Translations under genes and position numbers: made by a program
Assembly: GCA_947306425.1 (NCBI GenBank)
Contig: CAMZGO010000010.1
Location: 1 to 46,597, forward strand
Direction: 5' to 3'
Origin: an uncultured Elusimicrobia bacterium
GTDB lineage: Bacteria > Elusimicrobiota > Elusimicrobia > Elusimicrobiales > Elusimicrobiaceae
Length of the DNA stretch: 46,597 bases
The notes under the pieces: generated by a model
The model's database searches: none
Seen by the model: the letters and a program-made list of their open reading frames with translations, nothing else
What the model was told of the DNA's origin: nothing
Shown here: positions 23,406-31,795 of the stretch, in pieces
Layout: every line of letters begins with the position of its first letter
Position numbering within the stretch: the stretch's first letter is position 1

Positions 23406-23437
23406 ATTATAGAAAAAAAAAAAAAAATAGATGTCAA
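23406..23437 (-). promoter_or_regulatory. Promoter of pilin E with a T15 homopolymer in the spacer
   Basis: Minus strand: TTGACA (23437-23432), spacer of 20 nt made of TCTA, fifteen T and C, then TATAAT (23411-23406). The spacer is about 3 nt longer than optimal and its length would change by slippage of the T-run, as in known phase-variable promoters. Confidence 0.8.
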
Positions 23438-23490
23438 GTGGATCGTCGTGAAACTAAAGATATCCGTATACCCTTTGTAAGTATTTTTAA

Positions 23491-23584
23491 GGAAATTTTG
23501 ATTTTTTCTATACTGCGGAGTACCGCGAAGTAAAGGATCAAAGTGACGTATCGGTACTTTAGGAACAAAAAAATCAAAATTTCC
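23491..23584. repeat. Long palindromic repeat with conserved core, copy 2
   Basis: Outer arms GGAAATTTTGATTTTTT (23491-23507) and the complementary stretch 23568-23584 pair over 17 bp. The core AGTACCGCGAAGTAAAG...TATCGGTACTTTAGG is the reverse of the core at 18221-18300. Together with the promoter it fills the 300-base gap between pilin E and rpmH. Confidence 0.65.
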
Positions 23585-23658
23585 CCAAAATAAGCTACCG
23601 ACAAAAAATGAAAATTGAAAACTTCCTATCCATTATTGCATTAGATTCAAATAAATTA

Positions 23659-23664
23659 TATAAT
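23659..23664 (+). promoter_or_regulatory. -10 box of the rpmH operon
   Basis: TATAAT, 7 nt before the rpmH ATG, leaving no room for a Shine-Dalgarno sequence. Confidence 0.6.
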
Positions 23665-23671
23665 CTTTTAT

Positions 23672-23809
23672 ATGTTACCAACATACAGACCAAACAAATC
23701 AAAACGCGCTAAAACCATTGGTTTTAGGGCAAAAATGGCCACAAAAGGTGGCAGAAAAGTACTCAGCGCCAGACGTGCAAAAGGCCGCAAAGAGTTAATT
23801 CGCAAGTAA
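23672..23809 (+). CDS. rpmH: Ribosomal protein bL34
   Basis: This 45-aa protein is typical bL34: [19 protein letters not shown], then the basic [25 protein letters not shown] end. Family consensus is TYQPSKR.R.R.HGFR.RM.T..GR.VL..RR.KGR..L. It belongs to the large ribosomal subunit. It is followed 2 nt later by rnpA, the near-universal order rpmH-rnpA-yidD-yidC-jag. Confidence 0.97.
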   Translation: MLPTYRPNKSKRAKTIGFRAKMATKGGRKVLSARRAKGRKELIRK

Positions 23810-23811
23810 TT

Positions 23812-24189
23812 GTGAAGACGCACGGCTTGCCTAAGAGCGAACGTATTTATTTGAAAGAGGATTTTAAAAATATTCTCTCCGCCGGTAAAAAGGTGCAAAT
23901 AAAAGGGTTCACTTTTTGGTGCAGGCCAAATTTGGGGGAAACGTCAAAACCCCAAATCGGAATTATTGTTTCAAAAAAGTTGGGTTCAGCGGTCGAAAGA
24001 AACCGCTGTAAACGGCTTTTAAGGGAAGCTTTTAGGTTAAATAAACATTTACTAAAAAACGCCGCTGTCCTAATTTATCCGAAAGAGAGGGAACTTTTAC
24101 CCTCTTTAAAAGCGGCTACGGAAGCCCTTTTGGTTTTGTCCGAAAAGGCAGGTATTATAAAAGAGTGCGAGGACCCAAATTTTCCTTAA
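23812..24189 (+). CDS. rnpA: Ribonuclease P protein component
   Basis: The product is 125 aa with a GTG start 2 nt after the rpmH stop. Family core: ERIYLKEDFKNILSAGKK, QIGIIVSKKLGSAVERNRCKRLLREAFRLNK (the RNR motif, here ERNRCKRLLRE) and ALIYPKE-type end. It binds RNase P RNA and helps process tRNA 5' ends. Confidence 0.95.
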   Translation: MKTHGLPKSERIYLKEDFKNILSAGKKVQIKGFTFWCRPNLGETSKPQIGIIVSKKLGSAVERNRCKRLLREAFRLNKHLLKNAAVLIYPKERELLPSLKAATEALLVLSEKAGIIKECEDPNFP

Positions 24190-24216
24190 CCTCGCTATTC
24201 TGAAGATTTTTTAAAT

Positions 24217-24435
24217 ATGGTTAAAAGTTTACTACTGAAATTTATGAGGGTATCAATCAAGTTTATAAGGCCTTTTATGGGGCCTTACGGCGTTTGCCGT
24301 TTTACACCGACTTGTTCAAATTATGCCCTGCAAGCAGTAGATAAACACGGTTGTTTCAAAGGATTATTTTTGGCATCATGGCGTTTGCTGAGATGTCACC
24401 CTTTTTGCAAAGGCGGATATGACCCTGTACCATAA
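24217..24435 (+). CDS. yidD: YidD membrane-insertion efficiency factor
   Basis: The 72-aa protein matches Yid[65 protein letters not shown]. The CRFxPTCSxYA block, RCxPFxxGGxDPVP end and amphipathic N-terminus are all present. It is thought to assist YidC-dependent insertion. Located between rnpA and yidC as expected. Confidence 0.97.
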   Translation: MVKSLLLKFMRVSIKFIRPFMGPYGVCRFTPTCSNYALQAVDKHGCFKGLFLASWRLLRCHPFCKGGYDPVP

Positions 24436-24471
24436 GTAAAGTTTATTTTTCCTAAAGCTCAGGAGAGCTTG

Positions 24472-26097
24472 ATGGATAAAAATTTCTTCATTGCGTTTGC
24501 TGCTGCTTTGATGGTGTTTTTTGGGTATAATGCTGTTACCACAACTCAAAAAGAAATTCAAAATAAACAAGCAGATATAGCGCAACAAATAGAAGTAGTA
24601 AAAACAAAACAAGAAGCCCTTTCTACACTTACCCAAAAAACTCCTGTTTCTTTGATGCCAAAAAAACAAGAAACAGAAAAGTTTTATACCGTAGAAACCG
24701 AACACGCAAAAGTGGTGTTCACTACAAAAGGGGCGGCGATAAGAAATTTTACATATAGGGATTCTAATACTGACCTTGATTTAACCCCCTTCGGAAAAGA
24801 AGGTTATTTCGCTACTTTACCGAATGTGAATTTTGAAAAGGTTGCTTCACAAAAAGGTGAAGATATCACTTTTAAAACCAAACTTGCCGACGGTGTTTAC
24901 TTAGTTAAAAGTTATTTCATAAATAAAGAACAAGGCTTAAATACCCTTGATATAACTTTTATTAATGAAACTAAAGAGGAATTATCCCTCTCAGACTTTT
25001 ATCTAAATATGGGCCCGGGGTTAAATACTGTTAAAAGCGAACTCAGCGACAATGCCGCTAATTTGCGCGCTTTTTGCGCCAGACAGGAAAAAGGCAAAAA
25101 AAATATTTCCGTTAACGATTTAAAAGAGAAAACTTTTACCAAATCAACCCGTCTAAAAGATGCTTGTGATGGCTGGCTTTGGGCAGGTATTGATAACAGA
25201 TACTTTTTATCTGCTTTAATACCAACAAACTGGAAAGGTAATTTTGACGGCTTTGCTTTTGACAAAGAATTTTTATATGAACAGCCTTCTTTCTTCGGTT
25301 TATTCGGCAATTCCCGTACAGACGGGCCGGACTTGAAAATATTGATTCCGGCAGTATTGCCTGCCAAACAAACGATTAATTACAATTCAAAGTTTTATAT
25401 CGGGCCAAAGGATTTACCTTTGCTTGAAAGTTTGCCTTATGACTTGCAACGTTCTATACAATTTGGTTTTTTCGGGCAGCTTGGCAAATGGATGCGTAAT
25501 TTGCTTGAATGGCTTAACAAATACACTCACAATTACGGCTTTGCAATTATTTTGATGACTTTTATGATTCAAATTGTAATGTTCCCGCTTACTTATAAAC
25601 AACTAAAATCTGCGGCGGTAATGCAGCGTATACAACCACAAATGAAGATTATTCAAGATAAGTATAAAAACGACCCTATGCGCGCCCAACAAGAATTGCT
25701 TGGCTTATATAAAAAGTACGGGGCAAATCCTTTAAGCGGTTGTTTACCTCTTTTTATACAAATGCCGATATTCATCGCTTTGTTTAATGCTTTAAGGACT
25801 TCTTGGGCTTTACATGGATCACCTTTCATTTGGTGGATTGGGGATCTTTCCGCAAAAGACCCTTACTATGTATTACCGATTTTAATGGGTGTAATAATGT
25901 TTATACAACAAAAAATTACAATGCCGTCAAACATGGATAAAGATAATCCCTCTATGGCAATGATGAAATGGATGCCTGTGTTTATGACAGTCATCTTCTT
26001 AAATTTCCCTGCCGGGCTTACGCTTTATTGGTTTATCAGTAATTGTATAAGTTTTGTAGTAAATTTAATATTAAAAAGGAAATTAGCCACAGTTTAG
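24472..26097 (+). CDS. yidC: Membrane protein insertase YidC
   Basis: The 541-aa, Gram-negative-type YidC has an N-terminal transmembrane segment (NFFIAFAAALMVFFGYNAV), a large periplasmic domain (about 60-345) and the conserved five-helix core (about 350-540). Core features: a Lys/Arg-rich coil KQLKSAAVMQRIQPQMKIIQDKY, QQELLGLYKKYGANPLSGCLPLFIQMPIF, and NFPAGLTLYWFISNCIS. It inserts and folds inner-membrane proteins alone or with SecYEG. The start is the ATG at 24472 behind AGGAGAG; a TTG one codon earlier is less likely. Confidence 0.96.
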   Translation: MDKNFFIAFAAALMVFFGYNAVTTTQKEIQNKQADIAQQIEVVKTKQEALSTLTQKTPVSLMPKKQETEKFYTVETEHAKVVFTTKGAAIRNFTYRDSNTDLDLTPFGKEGYFATLPNVNFEKVASQKGEDITFKTKLADGVYLVKSYFINKEQGLNTLDITFINETKEELSLSDFYLNMGPGLNTVKSELSDNAANLRAFCARQEKGKKNISVNDLKEKTFTKSTRLKDACDGWLWAGIDNRYFLSALIPTNWKGNFDGFAFDKEFLYEQPSFFGLFGNSRTDGPDLKILIPAVLPAKQTINYNSKFYIGPKDLPLLESLPYDLQRSIQFGFFGQLGKWMRNLLEWLNKYTHNYGFAIILMTFMIQIVMFPLTYKQLKSAAVMQRIQPQMKIIQDKYKNDPMRAQQELLGLYKKYGANPLSGCLPLFIQMPIFIALFNALRTSWALHGSPFIWWIGDLSAKDPYYVLPILMGVIMFIQQKITMPSNMDKDNPSMAMMKWMPVFMTVIFLNFPAGLTLYWFISNCISFVVNLILKRKLATV

Positions 26098-26120
26098 GCA
26101 TATATAAAGGAGATAATTTT

Positions 26121-27284
26121 ATGGCAAGAAGACAAGTTATTTCAACAGGAAAAGATGTAGCATCAGCAGTTATTCGCGGCTTAAATGAACTCGGCCGCCG
26201 CCGTGACCAGGTGGATGTTACGGTTTTACAAAAACCATCAAAGGGTTTTTTGGGTATCGGCGCCAAAAAAGCACGGGTACAAATAGTAGAAAAGGCATGG
26301 GATTCGGAACATTCTACTCCAATGAGAACAGGTATCCGCAAACGCTCAAATATCAGTTATAACCCGAACCAAAAACCGCGCCGAACACGCAGGCCGCGCC
26401 ATTTGGTGGAAAAAACCGTTACTTTAAGGGAACCAAAAGCTAATGAAACCCAAAAATTACCGTCTTTGGAAATTCAAAAAGCAATTATTCCGGACAATAT
26501 TAAACAACCAATGGAAGATGCAAAAAATGCTCTAAATGAAATACTTTCTAAAATGGGTGTTAAAGTAAGCAAATTAAATGCCTGGTGGGATGAAAAACAA
26601 GAGCGTATCTTGCTAACTTTTGATTGTGATTGTCCGGCACTCGTTATCGGCAGAGAAGCAAAAACTTTACAATCTATTCAATATCTTATAACTTTGATGG
26701 TAAGCAGGAATTTCAATGCCCCTGTTTCAGTAGTAGCAGATACACAAAATTATTGGAATAAATTAGAGGAAAAATTAAATAAAGATATTGACTATGCTTT
26801 GACGACTATCAAGAGGAATAAACGCCCGTACCGTTTCCGCCCTATGTCAGCACAAATGCGCAGGTATATTCACCATTTCTTAGCAGGGGAAAAAGATATT
26901 ACCACTGTTTCGGAAGGCGAAGGCAAATGGCGCAAGGTCGTTATTAAAATAGCAAAACCGGAAGATAAATCGGTTCAACCCGTTGATGACACTCAGCCCA
27001 CCGCGGCAGCACAAGAAGCACCAAAAACCGAAGAAATACAGGAACAAAAAGCCGAAGAACAAGTACAAGATTCTTGTGTTTTAACCGCAGAAAGCACAAA
27101 TTGCCCTGCTGAAAATTTAGCAAACACAACAGCAGAACAAGAACCGGCAGTTCAAACGGAAACTAAATCTGAAACAAAATCCGCAACTCAACCGGTAACA
27201 CAGCCCGAACAGGCGCTTCAACAAGAAGCACAACCGCAAGCAAACTTGCAACCTAACGAGGTCAAACAAGAAGAAACAAAATAG
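26121..27284 (+). CDS. jag: Jag/KhpB-type RNA-binding protein
   Basis: About 387 aa from the ATG at 26121 (AAAGGAGATAATTTT before it). Jag-N domain (ARRQVISTGKDVASAVIRGL..GFLGIGAKKARVQI, about 1-55), KH domain (LLTFDCDCPALVIGREAKTLQSIQYLITLMV, about 155-205, with GREA as the GxxG loop) and R3H-like domain (MSAQMRRYIHHFLAGEKDITT, about 235-285). The last 110 residues are a Gln/Glu/Thr-rich disordered tail not usual for the family. Jag/KhpB binds RNA and affects cell elongation and division. Confidence 0.92.
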   Translation: MARRQVISTGKDVASAVIRGLNELGRRRDQVDVTVLQKPSKGFLGIGAKKARVQIVEKAWDSEHSTPMRTGIRKRSNISYNPNQKPRRTRRPRHLVEKTVTLREPKANETQKLPSLEIQKAIIPDNIKQPMEDAKNALNEILSKMGVKVSKLNAWWDEKQERILLTFDCDCPALVIGREAKTLQSIQYLITLMVSRNFNAPVSVVADTQNYWNKLEEKLNKDIDYALTTIKRNKRPYRFRPMSAQMRRYIHHFLAGEKDITTVSEGEGKWRKVVIKIAKPEDKSVQPVDDTQPTAAAQEAPKTEEIQEQKAEEQVQDSCVLTAESTNCPAENLANTTAEQEPAVQTETKSETKSATQPVTQPEQALQQEAQPQANLQPNEVKQEETK

Positions 27285-27306
27285 TTTTAAACTGTTTACG
27301 TCAGAA

Positions 27307-27342
27307 CCCCGTAATTCCATTACGTCCATTACGGGGTTTTTT
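27307..27342 (+). terminator. Intrinsic terminator of rpmH-jag operon
   Basis: CCCCGTAAT (27307-27315) pairs with ATTACGGGG (27328-27336), followed by six T. Confidence 0.92.
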
Positions 27343-27379
27343 ACTTGCTAAGCAAGTCCCTAAATGATAAACTATATTT

Positions 27380-28249
27380 ATGAAAAAGATTCTAACTTTA
27401 ACTCTAATTTTATCTTGCGCGGCCTGCGCGCCAAAGCAAGAGACACCCCCCCAAGAACCGCCGGTATATACCAACTCGCCGGTCTTGGCTTATATAGATA
27501 ATCAGCCAATAACACAAGAAGATTTTGATAAAGCCGCAAATAATTTAGACGATAGTTTTAAGAAATTCGTTACCACAAAAAGCGGAAAGGCCAATTTCCT
27601 CTCTTTTATAATAAGTGAAAAGTTGCTTATACTTGATGCTCTAAAACGCGGAATAAATCTAACACCGGAATATCAGGCAGAAATTTCAGCATTGGAAGAA
27701 GCACAAAAAACTGCCCTTGAAACAGCAAAAAATTTTGCTTTAAGGCAGCATTTGCTTGAAAGCCTAGTACAAGACGGTACATTAAGCGTTACTGAAGACG
27801 AAATTAAGGAATATTACAAAAAATATCCTTATGAAATTACTATAAGACAATTCATTATCACAGACAGCCAAAAAGCAGCCGATGTAATGAAACAAATGCG
27901 TAATGTTCGTTCTGTATCACGTTTTGCTGATTTTGCAAAACAATATTCAGATGACCCTATCTCAAGAAAAACCGGCGGGGAAATGCCGGCCTTTATTCCC
28001 GGTGAATATTTGCCGCAAATTGAAGCACCTGCCGCAAATTCAAAGATAATGGAAGTACAAGGCTTTATAACTACAGCCCAAGGTAACCACATAATAATGA
28101 AAGTAGCGGAAAACCGCCTAACTTACAATGCAGCAAAGGAAAGAATAAAACTTATTTTGGAAAATCAAAAGTTGGATTCTTATCTAAACTCTCTAAATAA
28201 AAAGTATAATATAAGTATCGTACAGGAGGAAAACAATGAAAACAAATAA
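27380..28249 (+). CDS. PpiC-type peptidyl-prolyl isomerase lipoprotein
   Basis: The 289-aa protein has a lipoprotein signal (MKKILTLTLILSCAACAPK, Cys at SCAAC). A SurA-N-like helical part follows (about 35-150: LAYIDNQPITQEDFDKAA) and then a parvulin domain (about 155-260: EITIRQFIITD..RFADFAKQYSDDPISRKTGGEMPAFIPGEYLP..GNHIIMKV). It probably folds outer-membrane or secreted proteins while anchored in a membrane. TAAACT at 27368-27373 sits 6 nt before the ATG, with no RBS. It overlaps the next foldase gene by 14 nt. Confidence 0.88.
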   Translation: MKKILTLTLILSCAACAPKQETPPQEPPVYTNSPVLAYIDNQPITQEDFDKAANNLDDSFKKFVTTKSGKANFLSFIISEKLLILDALKRGINLTPEYQAEISALEEAQKTALETAKNFALRQHLLESLVQDGTLSVTEDEIKEYYKKYPYEITIRQFIITDSQKAADVMKQMRNVRSVSRFADFAKQYSDDPISRKTGGEMPAFIPGEYLPQIEAPAANSKIMEVQGFITTAQGNHIIMKVAENRLTYNAAKERIKLILENQKLDSYLNSLNKKYNISIVQEENNENK

Positions 28250-29363
28250 AATAGCAATTTTAACAGCAACCTTGCTTATGGGGGCAACTTTGTTGAATGC
28301 TAAAGTAGTAGATTCCACAGTTGCAACCGTTAACGGACAAGCGATTTCAAGTTCACAATATAACAAATTAGTGGAAACAGTTATAAACGCATATAAGGCA
28401 AATAACCCGGAAATTTTACAAAACCCGCAAAATGTAACTGCTTTAAAACAAGAAGTTTTAAATGAACTTATAACCGAAACACTTTTAAACCAAAACGCTA
28501 AAAAAGAAGGTATAAAAGTCAAAGACAGCGAAGTAGCAGACGGTATAAATCAAGTAAAAGCACGCTTTTCCGTAGATCCTTTGACAGGGCAAAGAATAAC
28601 CGACCAAACACAAATTGATGCTTTGTTCAATAGCGAACTAAAAAAAGAGGGTTTAACTTATACCCAATTTCAAAACCGTATCAAGGAACAAATTGCCGTC
28701 AGAAAATTGGTTGACAATGTGGTAAACAGTAAAGTTGCCGCACCGACAAAAGAACAAGTACAGGCACTTTATGATGATGTTGTTTTGATAATGTCCGGCG
28801 AGCAGGAAAAAATTAAAGCATTACCTAAAGACCGCCTTGAAAAAGCTGTTCCTTTAGCGGCAAAATTAAACCAAATTACTGCAGAACAAATAAAAATCTC
28901 CCCGATATTTGTTAAATTTGAAAATAACACCGCTGCGGAAATTGAGTCAAAAGAAAAGTTAGCAAAGAAAATTAAAAAAGAAGTCAAAAAAGGAAAAAAG
29001 ACAATGGCGGAATTTATTGAAATGTATTCAGACGATAAATCCCCCCTTGCTACCGGCGGTGAAATGGTTTTGATTAAAGGCGTAATGCCCAAAGATTTTG
29101 ATGAAAAAATATTTGCCGTAAATGTAGGCGACGTCAGCGACCCTATTAAAACCGATAACGGTTATTATGTAATCAAAGTGCAAGAAAAAAAGGCAAAACG
29201 TGATTTTACTTTTGACCAAGTCGCACCGGATATGGGGCAATACCTATCAGCCGTCAAAATGCAGGAAGAAATGGTAAAATACTTAAATACTTTAAAGGAA
29301 AAATCAAAAATTAAAGTAATGATTAAATTTGACGAGCAGGCACAAAACCCTGAAAATAAATAA
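28236..29363 (+). CDS. SurA-like periplasmic foldase with a PpiC domain
   Basis: The 375-aa protein has signal peptide KTNKIAILTATLLMGATLLNA, the SurA-N module with VDSTVATVNGQAISSSQYNKLV and ELITETLLNQNAKKEGIKV, and a single parvulin domain (about 225-335). Parvulin blocks: AEFIEMYSDDKSPLATGGEMVLIKGVMPKDF and GYYVIKVQEKK. E. coli SurA has two parvulin domains and this one has one. It is predicted to escort outer-membrane proteins. GGAGGAAAACA precedes the ATG inside the previous gene, so the two foldases are coupled. Confidence 0.88.
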   Translation: MKTNKIAILTATLLMGATLLNAKVVDSTVATVNGQAISSSQYNKLVETVINAYKANNPEILQNPQNVTALKQEVLNELITETLLNQNAKKEGIKVKDSEVADGINQVKARFSVDPLTGQRITDQTQIDALFNSELKKEGLTYTQFQNRIKEQIAVRKLVDNVVNSKVAAPTKEQVQALYDDVVLIMSGEQEKIKALPKDRLEKAVPLAAKLNQITAEQIKISPIFVKFENNTAAEIESKEKLAKKIKKEVKKGKKTMAEFIEMYSDDKSPLATGGEMVLIKGVMPKDFDEKIFAVNVGDVSDPIKTDNGYYVIKVQEKKAKRDFTFDQVAPDMGQYLSAVKMQEEMVKYLNTLKEKSKIKVMIKFDEQAQNPENK

Positions 29364-29366
29364 TTT

Positions 29367-29397
29367 AAAAAGCGTGCCCAAGCGGTACGCTTTTTTT
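29367..29397 (+). terminator. Intrinsic terminator after the SurA-like gene
   Basis: AAAAGCGT (29367-29374) pairs with ACGCTTTT (29387-29394) and T continues to 29397. The next gene starts only 12 nt later. Confidence 0.85.
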
Positions 29398-29408
29398 ATC
29401 TAAAAAAT

Positions 29409-30308
29409 ATGAGACATTTAGTTATCACTTCGGGTGACCCGCTGGGTATCGGCCCGGAAGTTACAAAAAAAGCCTTAGCGAAATTGAAAAAGAGCAAAAA
29501 TATCAAAATTACTTTGCTTGGCGAAAGCGCAGAAGGTTTTTCAAATTTTGATAATTTTATTCAAATAAAAAGTAAATATAAAAAACCGTTAAAACATGAA
29601 CCTTCAAAATACGGTGCAGAAATTTCTTTTAAAGCTTTAAAAAAAGCAATAAAAATTTGTTTGGGCGATAAAAATTCTTGCCTTATAACAGCGCCGATAT
29701 CAAAAGAAGCATGGGCAAAAATAGGCATAAAATTCACAGGGCATACGGAAGTATTAAAACATTATGCCGCGGTAAATAAAGATATTTTAATGCTGTTTAA
29801 AGCAGGCGAAATTTGCACCGCACTTGCAACCGAACACCTTGCATTAAAAGATATTTCCAAACATTTAACGAAAGAAAAATTGACTGAAAAATTAAAATTA
29901 TTTTCCGCTTTCTTAAGCAATAAAAAAATTGTAATTGCCGCCTTAAACCCACACGCAGGCGACGGCGGAAAAATCGGCACAGAAGAAATAAAAATTATTG
30001 CACCGGTTATAAAAAAATTACAAAAACAGGGTTTAAATATTTATGGCCCTTTACCGCTTGACAGTGCTTGGCAAAAACATTTAGCAGGTAAATTTGACGG
30101 CATTTTTTGCCTTTATCACGACGGGGCTTTGCTACCTTTAAAAATTGCCGCTAAAACACCTGCTGTGCATATAACGTATGGGCTAAAGTTTTTACGCGTT
30201 TCGCCTGTGCATGGTACTGCTTTTGATATTGCGGGTAAAAATATTGCTGACTCAAGCAGTATGCTTGCCAGCATAAAATTTGCATTAAAATACCCGCACT
30301 CAGTATAG
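29409..30308 (+). CDS. pdxA: 4-hydroxythreonine-4-phosphate dehydrogenase
   Basis: The 299-aa protein matches PdxA: ITSGDPLGIGPEVTKKAL at the N-terminus, the ITAPISKEAWAKIGIKFTGHTEVLKHY metal/substrate block, AALNPHAGDGGKIGTEE, GPLPLDSAW and FDGIFCLYHDGALLPLKI. It is a little shorter than E. coli PdxA (about 330). It oxidises 4-phosphohydroxythreonine in DXP-dependent vitamin B6 synthesis. With yggS it is one of two B6-related genes in the window. TATCTA lies 6 nt before the ATG with no RBS; its promoter would overlap the preceding terminator. Confidence 0.93.
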   Translation: MRHLVITSGDPLGIGPEVTKKALAKLKKSKNIKITLLGESAEGFSNFDNFIQIKSKYKKPLKHEPSKYGAEISFKALKKAIKICLGDKNSCLITAPISKEAWAKIGIKFTGHTEVLKHYAAVNKDILMLFKAGEICTALATEHLALKDISKHLTKEKLTEKLKLFSAFLSNKKIVIAALNPHAGDGGKIGTEEIKIIAPVIKKLQKQGLNIYGPLPLDSAWQKHLAGKFDGIFCLYHDGALLPLKIAAKTPAVHITYGLKFLRVSPVHGTAFDIAGKNIADSSSMLASIKFALKYPHSV

Positions 30309-30322
30309 TACGGGTATTTCGT
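30289..30322 (+). terminator. Intrinsic terminator of pdxA
   Basis: AATACCCG (30289-30296) pairs with CGGGTATT (30311-30318). It begins inside the last codons of pdxA; the T-tract is weak. Confidence 0.65.
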
Positions 30323-30342
30323 TGTAAAGCAATAGATTATTT

Positions 30343-30685
30343 GGTCTAATGGTCAAAAATGTTGCTGATTAAGTATCTTTTCCTTAAAATTGTTGCTCTT
30401 TTATTTTCCTCCCCCTTTGCCGTTTTATTTTTGCCTTAGCAAAAATAAGAAAGGGCGGAGGGGTTAGGGGTGGGGGTTGCCCATTAATACATTTTACGTC
30501 TCTGAAGTTTACTAATAAGGTACCCCCCTCTTGCCTCGCAAATAAAATTTGCTCGGCTTTCTCCCGCCCATTTTTTACATAGATAAAGACCGTAAAAAAT
30601 GGGTGGCGAAAATAAAAGAGAAAGCAAAAAAATAACATTCCATCATTTTTGATACGGTATTAGCAACATTTTTGACCATTAGGCC
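30343..30685. mobile_element. MITE-like non-coding element of 343 bp
   Basis: It is bounded by 24-bp terminal inverted repeats with one mismatch: GGTCTAATGGTCAAAAATGT at the left (30343) and the same sequence, inverted, with GGCC at the right end (30662-30685). The first 43 bases equal, inverted, window positions 1-43. The interior has the GGCGGAGGGGTTAGGGGTGGG motif also found at 7505-7622 and a hairpin of GCCCATTTTTTAC/GTAAAAAATGGGT type around 30569-30603. No transposase is encoded. No clean target duplication can be seen. Confidence 0.75.
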
Positions 30686-30699
30686 TATTATTTTGTTTC

Positions 30700-31650
30700 T
30701 TAATTTGATTCTGTATTGGCTTCTGCTCTTAAACGTTCGGCTACATTATGTAGATAATCAACTCTGTCTTCTGTTGTCATTTCATACCAATCTATTGTAT
30801 AGGGATATAAACGTGCTCTAATATTTTCCAAGTTCGGATTAAGTGAAGTATAGTATTCAATATCTACAACATCATATAAAGCCTGTGCACAACTCTGACT
30901 TTTGCTATATACGATACGGAAATCATCTGTAGCACCTATATTAAATTTTGCGATAGCTGTAAATGGATTAGCTACGAAATTAGATAGTAATTCTCTCGGC
31001 GTCAAATTGAAATTAAAATATGGTTTTGCTGGTACTGCAATCAAAGCTCCTATTGCCATCACACCAAACATTGTACCCATACCTAAAAGTACTGACCCTG
31101 CGTCTAGGTCCAAGTATACATCCGTTGCGTATGTAACCAGCATTCCTAATCCTAGTCCGACAAAAACGGTAACTACCATGCTGTCTACTATACAATTAAA
31201 TCTTTCTTTATGTCTGTCATCCTTATACTGTTGTGCATTGGTAAGTTCTTCAACTAATATTGTATAAAATGCAACTTGTTCTTTTTCTTCTTCACTTTGA
31301 AAGCCATCATATCTTGCATCTTTCCTTATTCTCTTTCTGGCCTCTTCCCGCAAGAATTGTAAATATTCTTCGTAATCTGGTATATCTTTTTTTGATGAAT
31401 CTTCACTAATTACTTTCAAATTATTTTTATAGTTCACTATTGCCTTTTTATAACGTTGTTTTATATCAGATAAACGTGGGAGAATTTTAAGTTCATGTTC
31501 AGGTAAAGAGGAACTAATTTCTTCCCTTAATTCTTTTAATTCTGCCTTATTTAGAGCCGCAAAAAAATCAGCTGCTTGCAAAACAGGGGAAGCAGTAATT
31601 AAAATTATTACTACCATAGTCAAACTTATAATTTTGTTTAGTGTTTTCAT
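30700..31650 (-). CDS. Exported/membrane protein of unknown function
   Basis: The 316-aa protein has an N-terminal signal or anchor (LNKIISLTMVVIILITASPVLQAA). A charged, helical region of about 110 residues follows (KAELKELREEISSSLPEHEL, YLQFLREEARKRIRKD), then two hydrophobic segments (about 160-180, CIVDSMVVTVFVGLGLGMLV, and 188-212, SVLLGMGTMFGVMAIGALIA) and a soluble C-terminus. I do not recognise a family. It is monocistronic with its own promoter (TTGTTC-17-TACAAT) and AGGAGATAAT RBS, and lies next to the MITE-like element. Confidence 0.8.
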   Translation of the reverse strand: MKTLNKIISLTMVVIILITASPVLQAADFFAALNKAELKELREEISSSLPEHELKILPRLSDIKQRYKKAIVNYKNNLKVISEDSSKKDIPDYEEYLQFLREEARKRIRKDARYDGFQSEEEKEQVAFYTILVEELTNAQQYKDDRHKERFNCIVDSMVVTVFVGLGLGMLVTYATDVYLDLDAGSVLLGMGTMFGVMAIGALIAVPAKPYFNFNLTPRELLSNFVANPFTAIAKFNIGATDDFRIVYSKSQSCAQALYDVVDIEYYTSLNPNLENIRARLYPYTIDWYEMTTEDRVDYLHNVAERLRAEANTESN

Positions 31651-31669
31651 ATTATCTCCTATACATAAA

Positions 31670-31698
31670 ATTGTAATAAAAAACTATTTAACGAACAA
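31670..31698 (-). promoter_or_regulatory. Promoter of the unknown membrane protein
   Basis: TTGTTC (31698-31693), 17-nt spacer, TACAAT (31675-31670), 20 nt upstream of the ATG at 31650. Confidence 0.6.
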
Positions 31699-31743
31699 GG
31701 GTATTAAGACCTACCTAATATATACCCAAAAGACCTATGCATA

Positions 31744-31776
31744 AAAAACCCCTTGTACTGTAAGCACAAGGGGTTT
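31744..31776 (-). terminator. Intrinsic terminator of the mreC-rng operon
   Basis: AAACCCCTTGT/ACAAGGGGTT stem with a loop of about 9 nt, followed by six T on the minus strand, 20 nt after the rng stop. Confidence 0.92.
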
Positions 31777-31795
31777 CAAACTAAGATTTATAAAA

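Noticed and set aside
23600-23809. Replication origin next to rpmH
   Set aside because: No dnaA or dnaN gene and no cluster of DnaA boxes (TTATCCACA-like) was seen in the upstream gap.
26780-27284. The Gln/Glu/Thr-rich end of Jag as a separate small gene
   Set aside because: It is in frame and continuous with the R3H domain, and the operon terminator follows its stop.
30384-30638. An 84-aa ORF inside the MITE-like element
   Set aside because: The translation is proline-rich repeat sequence, the element is non-coding by structure, and no start signal precedes it.
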